This document shows positions 8,647-17,865 of a DNA stretch of 64,000 bases, piece after piece. A program made the position numbers and the translations under genes. The stretch comes from Bacteroidota bacterium (lineage in GTDB: Bacteria > Bacteroidota > Rhodothermia > JANXDC01). The first letter of the stretch is position 1, and the number at the start of each line of letters is the position of its first letter. A model generated the notes under the pieces. The model was not told where the DNA came from and searched no databases. It saw only the letters and a list, made by a program, of their open reading frames with translations. The stretch lies in assembly GCA_025059945.1 (NCBI GenBank), contig JANXDC010000004.1, forward strand, positions 186,001 through 250,000, given 5' to 3'.

Positions 8647-9650
8647 TTGCGGATCAGGCGCAGGGTGCGCAACAGGACCACCTCAGGAGGGTTGGGGTCG
8701 AGTCGGAAGTAGGGTGACTCCTTGAGCAGAGCTTCTATGCGGGCCCGATCTGACTCCCCAGCCTGGCGATTGCTATAACGGCCGAAAAAGAGCACCCAGA
8801 GACGGCCGTGTATCGGGTCCGGTTTCTCGAGCATCTCCACCTCCCATCGGTTAGCCGAAAGGAAGGCCCGCACCTGGACCGCTTGATCGGCGCTGGCAAG
8901 CGTTACGATACGGACCGTCCACACCAACGGGTCCTCCGACCGGTTTTCGGCGGGCAGCGGGGAGCCGGATAAAGGGCGATCATGGAGATAGAGCAGCCCT
9001 ACACGGAGTCCCCAGAGCGCGTCTTTTGTACGGGGGTTGGCCAGGTGGCTTGTGTTATCCCAGTAATCCTGCAATGGAAGCCAGGCCTCCACCAAAACGC
9101 GCACGGCCCAGCGGGGGTGTATTTCCCGGGCCAGGCCGATCCGAAGGGGAAAAGCGCTCCCCAGCCCGCTGTAGGATTCTCCCGGGGCGCGTGTTTCCGG
9201 AAGGCTGCGAAGCCGCGCGCCCGAGGCGTTCTGCGGTTCTAGCCACATAAGGCCGGCACCGGCCTCAAGCACAGGATACCAAGACTCCGCCCCTAGTCTG
9301 GGGGTCCAGCGCAAAAGCAGGCTGAGGTACATCGGGTCGGCCTGGATTGAGCTGGGCAGCTGGGGATGTTGGCTCAGCCAAAGGGGACGAACGCGGGCTT
9401 GGAAGGGTAACCAGCCCCACTCGGCCCCCAACCAGGCGTCGGGCCATAGTTCCCGGGCCCCGCCTATGCTCAGTCCCAGCCGCCAGGGCCCCGGATCATA
9501 ATCCCCCCGAAAGACCGTGGGGCCTATTTGCCCGTGTACGGCCCAAGCGCCCTGCCCGAAGGCCGGGGAAAACGGCCAGAAGAGCACAAAAAGCACCAGA
9601 GGGGGCCTAAAAAGGCGCGTTCGCGGGGGGAGAGCCGGGATAAGAGGCAT
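8637..9650 (-). CDS. Outer-membrane/SPOR-domain protein, uncharacterised
   Basis: A 337-residue exported protein. Residues 1-32 form a signal peptide (basic start, then LVLFVLFWPFSPAFG, AxA-like end). The middle (~35-230) has alternating aromatic/hydrophobic strands and many Trp and Gly, as in outer-membrane beta-barrels. The last ~85 residues (WTVRIVTLASADQAVQVRAFL ... LWVLFFGRY) look like a SPOR domain, which binds denuded peptidoglycan glycans. A role linking the outer membrane to the cell wall is inferred. Its start overlaps the end of dnaB by 44 nt. Confidence 0.7.
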   Translation of the reverse strand: MPLIPALPPRTRLFRPPLVLFVLFWPFSPAFGQGAWAVHGQIGPTVFRGDYDPGPWRLGLSIGGARELWPDAWLGAEWGWLPFQARVRPLWLSQHPQLPSSIQADPMYLSLLLRWTPRLGAESWYPVLEAGAGLMWLEPQNASGARLRSLPETRAPGESYSGLGSAFPLRIGLAREIHPRWAVRVLVEAWLPLQDYWDNTSHLANPRTKDALWGLRVGLLYLHDRPLSGSPLPAENRSEDPLVWTVRIVTLASADQAVQVRAFLSANRWEVEMLEKPDPIHGRLWVLFFGRYSNRQAGESDRARIEALLKESPYFRLDPNPPEVVLLRTLRLIRNQE

Positions 9651-11112
9651 ATATCGTGTCCAAGTTCTCGAAGCGTGCGTACTGATCGATAAAGGCCAGG
9701 TACACGGTCCCCACTGGTCCGTTGCGTTGTTTGCCCACGATCAGCTCGGCAATGCCCTCGGTGGGGTTGCCCCGTTCGTCGACTTTGACCCCGTAGCGTT
9801 CGGCGCGGTAAATAAAGAGCACGACGTCCGCATCTTGCTCGATCGAGCCCGACTCGCGCAGATCTGATAGCTGAGGCCTTTTATCAGCCCGGAGCTCCAC
9901 GGCGCGCGACAGCTGCGAAATCGCGATCACGGGCACGTCGAGCTCCTTGGCCAGGGCCTTAAGGGAGCGCGAAATCTGCGCGATCTCCTGTTCTCGGCTC
10001 TGTGCGCCTCGCAATCCGTGCATGAGCTGCAGATAGTCGAGCACAATGAGCCCGATGTCGTGCTCGTTTTTTAGGCGTCGGCACTTGGCGCGTAGTTCGA
10101 GCACGTTCATCGAGGGCGTATCGTCAATAAAGATCTTAGCCCGGGATAACACGCCGGCTGCGCGCGCCAACCGGGGCCATTCGTCGTCATGGAGTTTGCC
10201 CGTGCGCAGCGCCTGGGCGTCAACGCGCGCTTCAGCGCACAGAAGCCGTTGGGCGATCTGCGTGGCCGACATCTCCAGGCTAAAGATCACAGCCGCCGTA
10301 GGTTTGCGCGGGTGCAGGGCCGCGTTGCGCACGGCCGAAAGCACGAAGCTCGTTTTGCCCATCGACGGGCGCGCGGCCACGATGATGAGATCCGAGGGCT
10401 GCCAGCCCGCGGTGAGCTCATCGAGCTTATGAAACCCGGAGGGCACGCCCGTAACCCCTCCGTCGCGGCCATGCAGAGCCTCAAGGCGCTCCAGGGTCTC
10501 TTTGAGCACGTCGTTCATGCGCTGCGCCGGCCGCCGCATGCCCGCGGCAGATAGCTGGAAGATCTCCTGCTCGGCCTGATCGAGCAACTGGAATGGATCG
10601 GCGTCCTCCTCGAAAGCGCGCTGCGCTATGTGAGAGCCCAGGGAAATCAGCTCCCGCAAGATGGCCTTCTCCAGAACGATGCGGGCGTGATATTCGACGT
10701 GGACGCTGGAGGCCACCTGCGCGGTCAATCCGGCCAGATACGCCACCCCGCCCACCTCCTCCAGGCGTCCCTGCCGGCGCAGCTCTTCCTGGACCGTGAT
10801 CAAGTCCACGGGGTCGCCCCGTTCGAAGAGCTCCATAATCGCCTGGTAGATCCACCGGTGTCCGGGGTGATAGAAGGCTCTTGGGGGAAGGATTTCGATC
10901 GCCTTGGGGATCGCTTCGCGGCTTGTGAGCAGGGCTCCCAGTATCGCCTGTTCCACCTCTACAGCCTGAGGAGGCAGGCGGCCTCCGGGAGGGTTCGGCC
11001 GCGTCGGAGGAGAGCCCGAAACCGGGGTGGACCCCAAAAGAGGGTTGGGCTCTGAGAAGGCTCCCAGCAGGTCCTCAACGCGTCTGGGCAGATCTTTACC
11101 TCGGCCGCTCAT
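9607..11112 (-). CDS. dnaB: Replicative DNA helicase DnaB
   Basis: A 501-residue hexameric replication-fork helicase. A Pro/Gly-rich N-terminal tail (1-45) precedes the DnaB N domain (~46-150). The RecA-like ATPase carries Walker A AARPSMGKTS (~247-255), Walker B LIVLDYLQLM and the arginine-containing SQLSRAVE and LSDLRESGSIEQDADVV motifs. No intein is inserted, although DnaB is a common intein host. It overlaps the uracil-DNA glycosylase stop by 4 nt, so the two are probably co-transcribed. Confidence 0.96.
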   Translation of the reverse strand: MSGRGKDLPRRVEDLLGAFSEPNPLLGSTPVSGSPPTRPNPPGGRLPPQAVEVEQAILGALLTSREAIPKAIEILPPRAFYHPGHRWIYQAIMELFERGDPVDLITVQEELRRQGRLEEVGGVAYLAGLTAQVASSVHVEYHARIVLEKAILRELISLGSHIAQRAFEEDADPFQLLDQAEQEIFQLSAAGMRRPAQRMNDVLKETLERLEALHGRDGGVTGVPSGFHKLDELTAGWQPSDLIIVAARPSMGKTSFVLSAVRNAALHPRKPTAAVIFSLEMSATQIAQRLLCAEARVDAQALRTGKLHDDEWPRLARAAGVLSRAKIFIDDTPSMNVLELRAKCRRLKNEHDIGLIVLDYLQLMHGLRGAQSREQEIAQISRSLKALAKELDVPVIAISQLSRAVELRADKRPQLSDLRESGSIEQDADVVLFIYRAERYGVKVDERGNPTEGIAELIVGKQRNGPVGTVYLAFIDQYARFENLDTIYASYPGSPPANAPF

Positions 11113-11873
11113 GACCCGATGAGTTCATCATATCGACGGCGCAGCAGCTGTACGTCCTCCCAGACCAGCCGTTTCCAGCCCGGGTTGCGCAGCAAAGCGG
11201 CTGGATGGTAGGTGACGACTACCTCCGCTCCATAGAACGGATGCAAGCGCCCCCGGAGCTGAGAAAGCGGCTCCGTGGTCTGCAGCAACGCCGTGGCCGC
11301 ATGCCGACCCAAAGCTAAAATAAGCCGAGGGCGGATAAGGTCCAACTGCCGCAGCAAGTACGGACGACAGGCCGCGACCTCCTCGGGCTCCGGGTCCCGG
11401 TTGTATGGAGGGCGGCATTTGAGCACGTTGCAGATGTAAACCTCATGGCGCGTGAACCCAATGGCAGCCAAGATACGATCCAGAAGCTGACCGGCTTTGC
11501 CCACAAAGGGGACCCCTGTGGCGTCTTCGTCGGCCCCTGGGGCCTCCCCGACCAGCACAAGACGCGCCTGGGGGTTGCCTGTTCCGAAGACGACGTGCCG
11601 ACGGGTGCGCGCCAGCCGACATTGCGTGCAAGGTCGCACCAGAGCCTCTAGCGTTTCCAGATCCCGTATGCCTCGCAGGGCTTCCGGAAGCGCCTCGCCG
11701 AGCGCTTCCCAGGGATCGGCGGGGCGGTTTCCCTTGCTAGCCCCTTCGGAGGAGGAGGGCTGGGCCGGCTTTGCCGAGGCGCATAGCAGCTCCGGGCCAA
11801 ACACCTCCACCTGGTAGGCGAGGAAAGCGCGGATCTGCCGCAACAGCTCCAGAAGCTCCCCTTCGGCTCGCAT
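11109..11873 (-). CDS. Family-4 uracil-DNA glycosylase (4Fe-4S)
   Basis: A 254-residue base-excision repair enzyme that removes uracil from DNA. Motif A is GEAPGADED (109-117) and motif B is HPAALLRNP. Four cysteines are placed as in the Archaeoglobus family-4 cluster: C82 and C85 (CTQC), C153 and C169 (16 apart). C148 is an extra cysteine. An N-terminal ~75-residue extension contains a Ser/Pro-rich linker. This family is common in thermophiles, where cytosine deamination is fast. It sits directly upstream of dnaB in the same operon. Confidence 0.92.
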   Translation of the reverse strand: MRAEGELLELLRQIRAFLAYQVEVFGPELLCASAKPAQPSSSEGASKGNRPADPWEALGEALPEALRGIRDLETLEALVRPCTQCRLARTRRHVVFGTGNPQARLVLVGEAPGADEDATGVPFVGKAGQLLDRILAAIGFTRHEVYICNVLKCRPPYNRDPEPEEVAACRPYLLRQLDLIRPRLILALGRHAATALLQTTEPLSQLRGRLHPFYGAEVVVTYHPAALLRNPGWKRLVWEDVQLLRRRYDELIGS

Positions 11874-11879
11874 CGGGCC

Positions 11880-12731
11880 TTAGGCTCTGAAGAGGTTCGT
11901 GAGCACGAACCAGACGTTCTCCTTGCGTTCCCGCAACCGACGGCTGAAGTACGGCAGCCATTCCCGGCCGAAAGGCACGTACACGCGCATGCGGTAGCCT
12001 TCCTCGACCAAACGCACCTGCATCTGCGGCCGGATACCGTATAGCATCTGAAACTCGAAGCGATCGGCGGTTATGCCCTTTTCTTGGGCGAAAGCTTTGG
12101 TGGCCGCAATAAGGCGGTCATCGTGGGTGGCGATGGCCGGATAGCGGCCGTGCTCCAAAAGGCGACGCATGTACTGCAAGAAGCGCTCGCGGATCTGATC
12201 CATGCGCTGGTACGCGATCGAGGGCGGCTCCTTGTAGGCGCCTTTGCAGAGCCGGATCTGGGCACCCCGAGCGATCATGCGCTCTACGTCTTGCTCGGTC
12301 CGGTACAGATAGGCCTGTAGAACCGTGCCGACGTTTTCGGGGTAGCGATCGTGGGCCTCCTCGAACAGATCCAAAATGGCTTGGGTCAGATCAGAGCCCT
12401 CCATGTCGATGGTGATAAACTGGCCAAGGGCGTGGGCTTTTTCCAAAAGCCGAAACAATCCTGCACGCGCCAGATCGCGGTCGATTTTCAAGCCCAGCAT
12501 GCTGAGCTTGATGGAAACGGTGGCCTCCAGCTGAGCCTTCTGGATGCGCTCGAGCAGCTCTAGGTAATCACGAGCGGCCTTTTCGGCCCGCGCGCGGTCC
12601 GTTACGTATTCGCCTAAAAGATCCAGCGTGACCCCGATCCCGCGTGCGTTGAGCGCGCGCACCTTGGGGACCGCCTCCTCGAACTGCTCTCCGGCCACGA
12701 AGCGACGGGCTAGGGCAAAGGGCAGTCGCAT
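11880..12731 (-). CDS. Monofunctional proline dehydrogenase
   Basis: A 283-residue FAD enzyme that oxidises proline to pyrroline-5-carboxylate. The (beta/alpha)8 fold is visible with GVTLDLLGEYV, SIKLSMLGL, IDMEGSD, QAYLYRTEQD, RLCKGAYKEP, IATHDD, EFQMLYGIRP and RVYVPFG. It is slightly shorter than usual at the N terminus. The frame is closed just upstream by a TAA, and GGAAAGAGG precedes the ATG, so the start is secure. Its partner P5C dehydrogenase is not in the window. Confidence 0.94.
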   Translation of the reverse strand: MRLPFALARRFVAGEQFEEAVPKVRALNARGIGVTLDLLGEYVTDRARAEKAARDYLELLERIQKAQLEATVSIKLSMLGLKIDRDLARAGLFRLLEKAHALGQFITIDMEGSDLTQAILDLFEEAHDRYPENVGTVLQAYLYRTEQDVERMIARGAQIRLCKGAYKEPPSIAYQRMDQIRERFLQYMRRLLEHGRYPAIATHDDRLIAATKAFAQEKGITADRFEFQMLYGIRPQMQVRLVEEGYRMRVYVPFGREWLPYFSRRLRERKENVWFVLTNLFRA

Positions 12732-12804
12732 ACAGCGCCTCTTTCCGGATTAGATCGGCGAAATATCGGCCAATGGTCGCGGATCGGGCAACGAGAGGGC
12801 GCCG

Positions 12805-13878
12805 TCAATCCTCCGTTGCATGGGAGACGGGGGGATGGAGGATGGCCTGTAGGTCCTCTCGTACCATTTCTCGGATAAGCTCTTCGAAAGTGTAGCGCGG
12901 GCACCACCCCAGTCGTTCCCGGGCCTTCGTCGCGTCTCCCTGCAGGATGTCCACCTCGGTGGGGCGAAAATATCGGGGATCGATTTCGATGATGACCTCA
13001 CCGGTCCGCGCGTTGACCCCCTTTTCATTTACGCCCTTCCCTATCCAGTCGATAGGGATGTCGACCTCCCGAAAGGCTAGCTCGCAGAGCTCCCGCACGG
13101 AATGCGTCTCGCCTGTGGCGATGACGTAATCGTCCGGCTCCGGCTGTTGGAGCATAAGCCACATGGCCTCTGCATAATCGCGCGCATGCCCCCAGTCGCG
13201 ACGCGCCTCCAGGTTGCCGATGTAGAGCTTCTTTTGCAGGCCCAGCTTAATGCGGGCCGCCGCGCGCGTGACTTTACGCGTTACAAAGGTCTCGCCCCGA
13301 ATCGGAGATTCGTGGTTAAACAGGATCCCGTTGCAAGCGAAGATCCCGTAGGCTTCTCGGTAGTTGACCGTGATCCAGTAGGCGTAGAGTTTAGCCACGG
13401 CGTAGGGGCTACGGGGATAGAAGGGGGTGGTTTCTCGTTGCGGTACCTCTGGGGCCTTGCCGAAAAGCTCGCTTGTGGAGGCCTGATAGAACTTGGTGCG
13501 ATCCGTGAGCCCCAGGATGCGGATCGCCTCCAGCAACCGCAGTGTGCCCAAGGCGTCGGCGTTGGCCGTGTACTCCGGGGTTTCGAAGGAGACCTTGACG
13601 TGGCTCTGAGCGGCCAAGTTGTAGATTTCGTCGGGCTGCACCTCCTGGATGATCCGAATCAGGTTCGTGGAGTCCGTCATGTCCCCGTAATGCAGAAAGA
13701 AGCGCGTGCCGGGCTCGTGGGGATCCTGATACAGGTGATCGATGCGCTGCGTGTTAAATAGGCTAGAGCGGCGCTTGATGCCATGCACCTCGTAACCCTT
13801 CGAGAGCAGCAGCTCGGCCAAGTACGCGCCGTCTTGGCCTGTGATGCCGGTGATGAGCGCGCGTTTGGGGCGCAACAT
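12805..13878 (-). CDS. gmd: GDP-mannose 4,6-dehydratase
   Basis: A 357-residue extended short-chain dehydrogenase that converts GDP-mannose to GDP-4-keto-6-deoxymannose. It has the NAD(P) motif [14 protein letters not shown], the catalytic [10 protein letters not shown] segment (YxxxK) with the upstream STSELFG, and [15 protein letters not shown]. The open frame extends 56 codons upstream into the neighbouring gene. ATG 13878 is chosen because GGGAGAGG lies just before it and the Rossmann fold begins here. It follows the GDP-fucose synthase gene by 14 nt, forming a GDP-L-fucose pair for surface glycans. Confidence 0.95.
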   Translation of the reverse strand: MLRPKRALITGITGQDGAYLAELLLSKGYEVHGIKRRSSLFNTQRIDHLYQDPHEPGTRFFLHYGDMTDSTNLIRIIQEVQPDEIYNLAAQSHVKVSFETPEYTANADALGTLRLLEAIRILGLTDRTKFYQASTSELFGKAPEVPQRETTPFYPRSPYAVAKLYAYWITVNYREAYGIFACNGILFNHESPIRGETFVTRKVTRAAARIKLGLQKKLYIGNLEARRDWGHARDYAEAMWLMLQQPEPDDYVIATGETHSVRELCELAFREVDIPIDWIGKGVNEKGVNARTGEVIIEIDPRYFRPTEVDILQGDATKARERLGWCPRYTFEELIREMVREDLQAILHPPVSHATED

Positions 13879-13892
13879 AAAGCCCTCTCCCG

Positions 13893-14834
13893 CTAAGCGG
13901 CCGAGGAGGCCACTTGGCTTAAGTACCAGGCGTATGTCTGTCGGATGCCCTCTTCTAGCCCGATCTTCGGGGCCCAACCCAGGGCGCGCAGCCGCGAAAC
14001 GTCTAGTAGCTTGCGTGGGGTGCCGTCGGGCCGCGTCTGGTCCCATTGGATGGGGCCTCGATGTCCGACGATGCGCTGTACGAGCTCAGCCAGCTCTCGA
14101 ATCTCCAGATCCTCCCCCGTGCCCACGTTCAGAAACTCATAAGGGAACTCGGGCAGGTTCATCACAAACAGACAAGCTTCGGCCAGGTCGTCGACGTGCA
14201 GAAACTCCCGACGCGGGCTGCCCGTGCCCCAGAGCACCACGGGCCGATCCGGAAGCGCCTCGTGGAACTTGCGAATAAAGGCCGCCAGCACGTGGCTGGT
14301 CTCCAGATCGAAGTTATCCCCCGGACCGTAGAGGTTGCTCGGCATCAGGCACCGAAAGTCCGTGCCGTACTGCCGATTGTAGGCCGCGCAAAGCTTTAAC
14401 CCGGCGATTTTGGCGATCGCATAGGGCTCGTTGGTGGGCTCCAGCGCGCCCGTTAGCAGGTCTTCTTCCCGAATAGGCTGAGGGGCGAACTTCGGATAAA
14501 TACAGGAGCTGCCCAAAAAAAGCAGCCGCTTGACCCCGAAGCGCCAGGCCGCATGTATGAGGTTGGCCTCTATAAGGAGGTTTTCGTACAAAAACTCCGC
14601 TGGACGGGTAGCGTTGGCCCAGATGCCGCCAACCTTGGCGGCGGCTACGAATACGTACTCCGGGCGCTCCCGCTCGAAGAACGCCTCCACCTCAGCCTGC
14701 CGCAACAGATCCAGCTCCTGTCGGGTGCGCAGGATGAGGTTCCGATAGCCGGCGGCTTGAAGCCGACGTAGGATCGCGGAGCCGACCAGCCCGCGATGGC
14801 CGGCCACGTAAATGCAGGCGTCCCGGGGGATCAT
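13893..14834 (-). CDS. fcl: GDP-L-fucose synthase
   Basis: A 313-residue epimerase/reductase that turns GDP-4-keto-6-deoxymannose into GDP-L-fucose. It shows the Rossmann motif [23 protein letters not shown], the [14 protein letters not shown] segment, the catalytic YAIAK and [14 protein letters not shown]. It lies upstream of gmd in the same direction. It is divergent from purE across a 119-nt gap that should hold both promoters. Confidence 0.95.
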   Translation of the reverse strand: MIPRDACIYVAGHRGLVGSAILRRLQAAGYRNLILRTRQELDLLRQAEVEAFFERERPEYVFVAAAKVGGIWANATRPAEFLYENLLIEANLIHAAWRFGVKRLLFLGSSCIYPKFAPQPIREEDLLTGALEPTNEPYAIAKIAGLKLCAAYNRQYGTDFRCLMPSNLYGPGDNFDLETSHVLAAFIRKFHEALPDRPVVLWGTGSPRREFLHVDDLAEACLFVMNLPEFPYEFLNVGTGEDLEIRELAELVQRIVGHRGPIQWDQTRPDGTPRKLLDVSRLRALGWAPKIGLEEGIRQTYAWYLSQVASSAA

Positions 14835-14953
14835 CGTTTTCTCATTTTGTAAGCGAGCGCAACAAAATAGTCCGACTGGAGCTCGCGCGCAATCGTTGTC
14901 CGGGCCCGCTAGAGCGCCCTAACTTCTGGCTCGATCCAACAGCGGAGCGAAGT

Positions 14954-15445
14954 ATGCGCGTTGGGGTGATCATGGGCAGTCGTTCAGACTGGCCGGTTAT
15001 GCAGGAGGCCTGTCGCATGCTCGAGCGCCTGGGCATTCCGTATGAGGCGCACGTGGTCTCGGCCCACCGAACGCCGGACTGGATGTTTCAGTACGCCGAA
15101 TCGGCCCGGGAGCGCGGCATCGAGGTCATTATTGCGGGCGCCGGAGGGGCCGCGCACCTTCCGGGCATGACCGCCTCGAAGACGACGCTGCCCGTAATCG
15201 GGGTGCCCATAACCACTCGAGCCCTGGGGGGGCTGGATTCGCTGCTGTCGATTGTGCAGATGCCCGCGGGCGTGCCGGTGGCCACGGTCGCCATCGGAGA
15301 GGCGGGGGCGCGCAACGCGGCTCTGCTGGCGGCGCGTATGCTCGCGCTCAAATACCCGGAGCTCGTAGAGCGCCTGGAAAACTACCGGCGCGAGCTAGCC
15401 GAGGAGGTGCTCAGCTGGACGTTGCCCCCAAAGGAGGAGGCCTGA
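14954..15445 (+). CDS. purE: N5-carboxyaminoimidazole ribonucleotide mutase (class I PurE)
   Basis: A 163-residue purine-biosynthesis enzyme that converts N5-CAIR to CAIR. Family motifs are [19 protein letters not shown] (catalytic His) and [13 protein letters not shown]. It is of class I, because a PurK gene follows directly and overlaps its stop (TGATG). The C-terminal tail matches bacterial PurE. Confidence 0.96.
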   Translation: MRVGVIMGSRSDWPVMQEACRMLERLGIPYEAHVVSAHRTPDWMFQYAESARERGIEVIIAGAGGAAHLPGMTASKTTLPVIGVPITTRALGGLDSLLSIVQMPAGVPVATVAIGEAGARNAALLAARMLALKYPELVERLENYRRELAEEVLSWTLPPKEEA

Positions 15446-16590
15446 TGAGCGCTCTTGCTCCTCCGGCGCGAATCGGGATTCTGGGCGGCGGCCAGTTGGG
15501 GCGTATGCTGGCTCTTGTGGCGCGCCGGATGGGCTATCGGGTGCTGGTGCTGGACCCCAGCCCAGATAGCCCAGCCGCCCAGGTGGCCGACCGACAGATC
15601 ACGGCCCCGTACGAAGACCTAGAGGCCGTGCGCGCTCTGGCGCGGGCTTGCGAGGTGGTGACGTTTGAGTTCGAAAACGTCGACTCCGAGGCCGTACGCG
15701 CCCTGGAGGCCGAAGGAATCCGCGTGCACCCTCCGGCCGAAGCCCTCTGGATTGGCCAGAACCGGCTGCGGGAAAAAACGTTTTTTCGCTCTTTGGGCCT
15801 ACCCACGGTGGCCTTCGAGCCCATAGATAGCCCAGAGGCCCTTGGGCCGGCCTTGGAGCGTATCGGCTTTCCCGCCGTGCTCAAGAGCTGCGAGGGGGGC
15901 TACGACGGCAAGGGCCAGTGGGTACTGCGAGATTCGGCCTCTGTGGAGAACGTCTTAAGGGAGCTGGATCCCAACCGTGGGCCGTGGATCCTGGAGCGCT
16001 GGGTCGCCTTTGAACGCGAAATCAGCGTTTTGTTGGCGCGCACCGCAGAGGGGCGCCTTGCCGTCTTCCCGGTCTTCGAAAACACCCATCGGGAGGGCAT
16101 TCTCTTCGAGACCCGCTTTCCGGCTCGTCTGCCCTCCTCCGTAGCTCGGCGCGCGCAAGGCTACGCCCGGCGGCTGGCCGAGGGGCTTCGCTACGTGGGC
16201 CTGCTGGCCGTGGAGATGTTCGTGCTCCCCGATGGCGCCGTGCTGCTAAACGAAATGGCCCCTCGCGTGCACAACTCCGGTCACGTCACCTGGGAGGCCG
16301 CCTATACGTCGCAGTTTGAACAGCACCTGCGCGCGATCTGCGGTCTGCCGCTTGGAGACGGGCGCGCGCGCAGCCGCGGTGTTATGCGCAACCTGATCGG
16401 TCCCTTCGACGGGGCGGGCCTTGAGGGGCTAGAGGCGCTTCTGCGAGAACGAAACGTCTTCTTCCACTGGTACGGCAAGGCCGAAGTCCGACGCGGCCGC
16501 AAAATGGGGCATATCACGGCCATCGGGGGAAGCTGGCCGGAACTGCTGGCCCGCCTGGAGCGCGCCTGGCAGGGCCTGCGCTGGCGTTGA
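15445..16590 (+). CDS. purK: N5-carboxyaminoimidazole ribonucleotide synthase
   Basis: A 381-residue ATP-grasp enzyme that makes N5-CAIR from AIR, ATP and bicarbonate, feeding PurE. Residues 8-20 give the nucleotide motif IGILGGGQLGRML. The ATP-grasp core includes PAVLKSCEGGYDGKGQW, EREISVLLAR and NEMAPRVHNSGHVT. The start overlaps the purE stop by 1 nt, and a strong AAGGAGGAGG sits within the purE 3' end. Confidence 0.96.
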   Translation: MSALAPPARIGILGGGQLGRMLALVARRMGYRVLVLDPSPDSPAAQVADRQITAPYEDLEAVRALARACEVVTFEFENVDSEAVRALEAEGIRVHPPAEALWIGQNRLREKTFFRSLGLPTVAFEPIDSPEALGPALERIGFPAVLKSCEGGYDGKGQWVLRDSASVENVLRELDPNRGPWILERWVAFEREISVLLARTAEGRLAVFPVFENTHREGILFETRFPARLPSSVARRAQGYARRLAEGLRYVGLLAVEMFVLPDGAVLLNEMAPRVHNSGHVTWEAAYTSQFEQHLRAICGLPLGDGRARSRGVMRNLIGPFDGAGLEGLEALLRERNVFFHWYGKAEVRRGRKMGHITAIGGSWPELLARLERAWQGLRWR

Positions 16591-16746
16591 GTGTGCGCTC
16601 GATCTCGAGAGGGACGGTTAGGCCAGGCTTGACCGCTTTGAATTCTAAAGTTTATCTTCTTTTGCTAAAAAAGTCTGACCTGCAAGGGGTTGGATACAAA
16701 CCGGAGGGGAGGGAGAAGAGGAGCGCATCGAAAGCCATTCCACCTT

Positions 16747-17865
16747 ATGCTGCCTGAAGTCCCTATGCTGGGTCGCTGGCTTTTGCTTATAACACGACGC
16801 GCCCTCCGGGAGCGAGTAAATGCCCTCCTGGGGTCCCAATCGATCTGGGTTTGGGCTGAGGGTCCAGAGCCTTGGGAGCAGCCCTCTGTGGGCGCTGTTG
16901 TAGACTGGGCCGCGCTGGAAAGATATCAGGCGCGCCTGCATCAGCGCAAAGCCGCCGAAAGACCTCTTTTCTGGCCTGTGTTGTGTCTGGTTTCCCGGCG
17001 TAAGTTCCCCGATCTGCGGCCGTATTGGGGGGAGCTTGTCGACGAGGTAGCCGCGCTGCCGCTGGAGCCGGCCGAGCTACAGGCGCGCCTGCGTTTTCTG
17101 GAGCAGGTGCGCGAGCATACGCGCGCCCTTCGCCGGCGTCAATGCGAGCTTGAGGCTTTCTTCCGAGGCGTCGCGCACGATCTGCGGGCGCCGCTGCGGA
17201 TCATCGACGGGTACGTAGAGGCCCTGCGCGAAGACCTGGGCCCTCTGCTGAAGCCGGAGGCGGATCGGTTTCTGGAGCGGATCCGGGCCTCGGCGCATCA
17301 GCTGAGAGTGCTCGTAGATCGGCTATATGCCTTCTGTCAGCTGGGCTTCAAAGAGCCCACCGCGTTGCGGCCCATTCAAGTTCGGCCCGTACTGGAGCAG
17401 ACGCTAGCGGCCCACCGGGAGGTTGCGGCCGCGCGTCGGGCTGAGTTTAGCGTCCTAGGCCCCGATGCCTGGGTCTGGGGGGATACGAGCCTGTTGCGTA
17501 CGGGCGCAAGCGAACTCCTGCGAAATGCGCTTACCTACGTATCGCCCGGCCTGGCCCCTTGGGTGCGCATAACGGTGCAGCCGGGCCCCCGTTGGGTGCG
17601 GATCGCCTTTGAGGACAACGGGATCGGGGTTCCCCCAGAGCACCAAGAACGCATCTTCGAGCCCCTTGTGCGCCTGCATGGGCCAGAGGCCTACCCCGGT
17701 ACGGGCATGGGCTTGGCGATCGCGCGCAAGGCCGTCGAGCTCATGGGCGGCCGCATAGGCTTGCAGGCCGGCCCGACTCAGGGCAGCGTGTTTTGGATCG
17801 AACTGTTGCGCGCCGAGGCCGATGGATCCAGGGGGGCGCATGAGGATCTGGATTATAGACGATAA
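16747..17865 (+). CDS. Sensor histidine kinase with degenerate receiver-like N terminus
   Basis: About 372 residues, soluble, with no membrane helix. The first ~115 residues are receiver-like but lack a clear phosphoacceptor Asp (WPVLCLVSRRKF, PLEPAELQARLRFLEQVREHT). A coiled-coil linker leads to the HisKA H-box GVAHDLRAPLRIIDGY with H144. The ATPase has an N-box (ELLRNALTY), G1 (FEDNGIGVP) and G2 (GTGMGLAIARK). The start is uncertain: TTG 16690 is also in frame with a purine-rich tract after it. The 3' end overlaps a hybrid kinase gene, so the two probably act in one pathway. The signal is unknown. Confidence 0.8.
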   Translation: MLPEVPMLGRWLLLITRRALRERVNALLGSQSIWVWAEGPEPWEQPSVGAVVDWAALERYQARLHQRKAAERPLFWPVLCLVSRRKFPDLRPYWGELVDEVAALPLEPAELQARLRFLEQVREHTRALRRRQCELEAFFRGVAHDLRAPLRIIDGYVEALREDLGPLLKPEADRFLERIRASAHQLRVLVDRLYAFCQLGFKEPTALRPIQVRPVLEQTLAAHREVAAARRAEFSVLGPDAWVWGDTSLLRTGASELLRNALTYVSPGLAPWVRITVQPGPRWVRIAFEDNGIGVPPEHQERIFEPLVRLHGPEAYPGTGMGLAIARKAVELMGGRIGLQAGPTQGSVFWIELLRAEADGSRGAHEDLDYRR

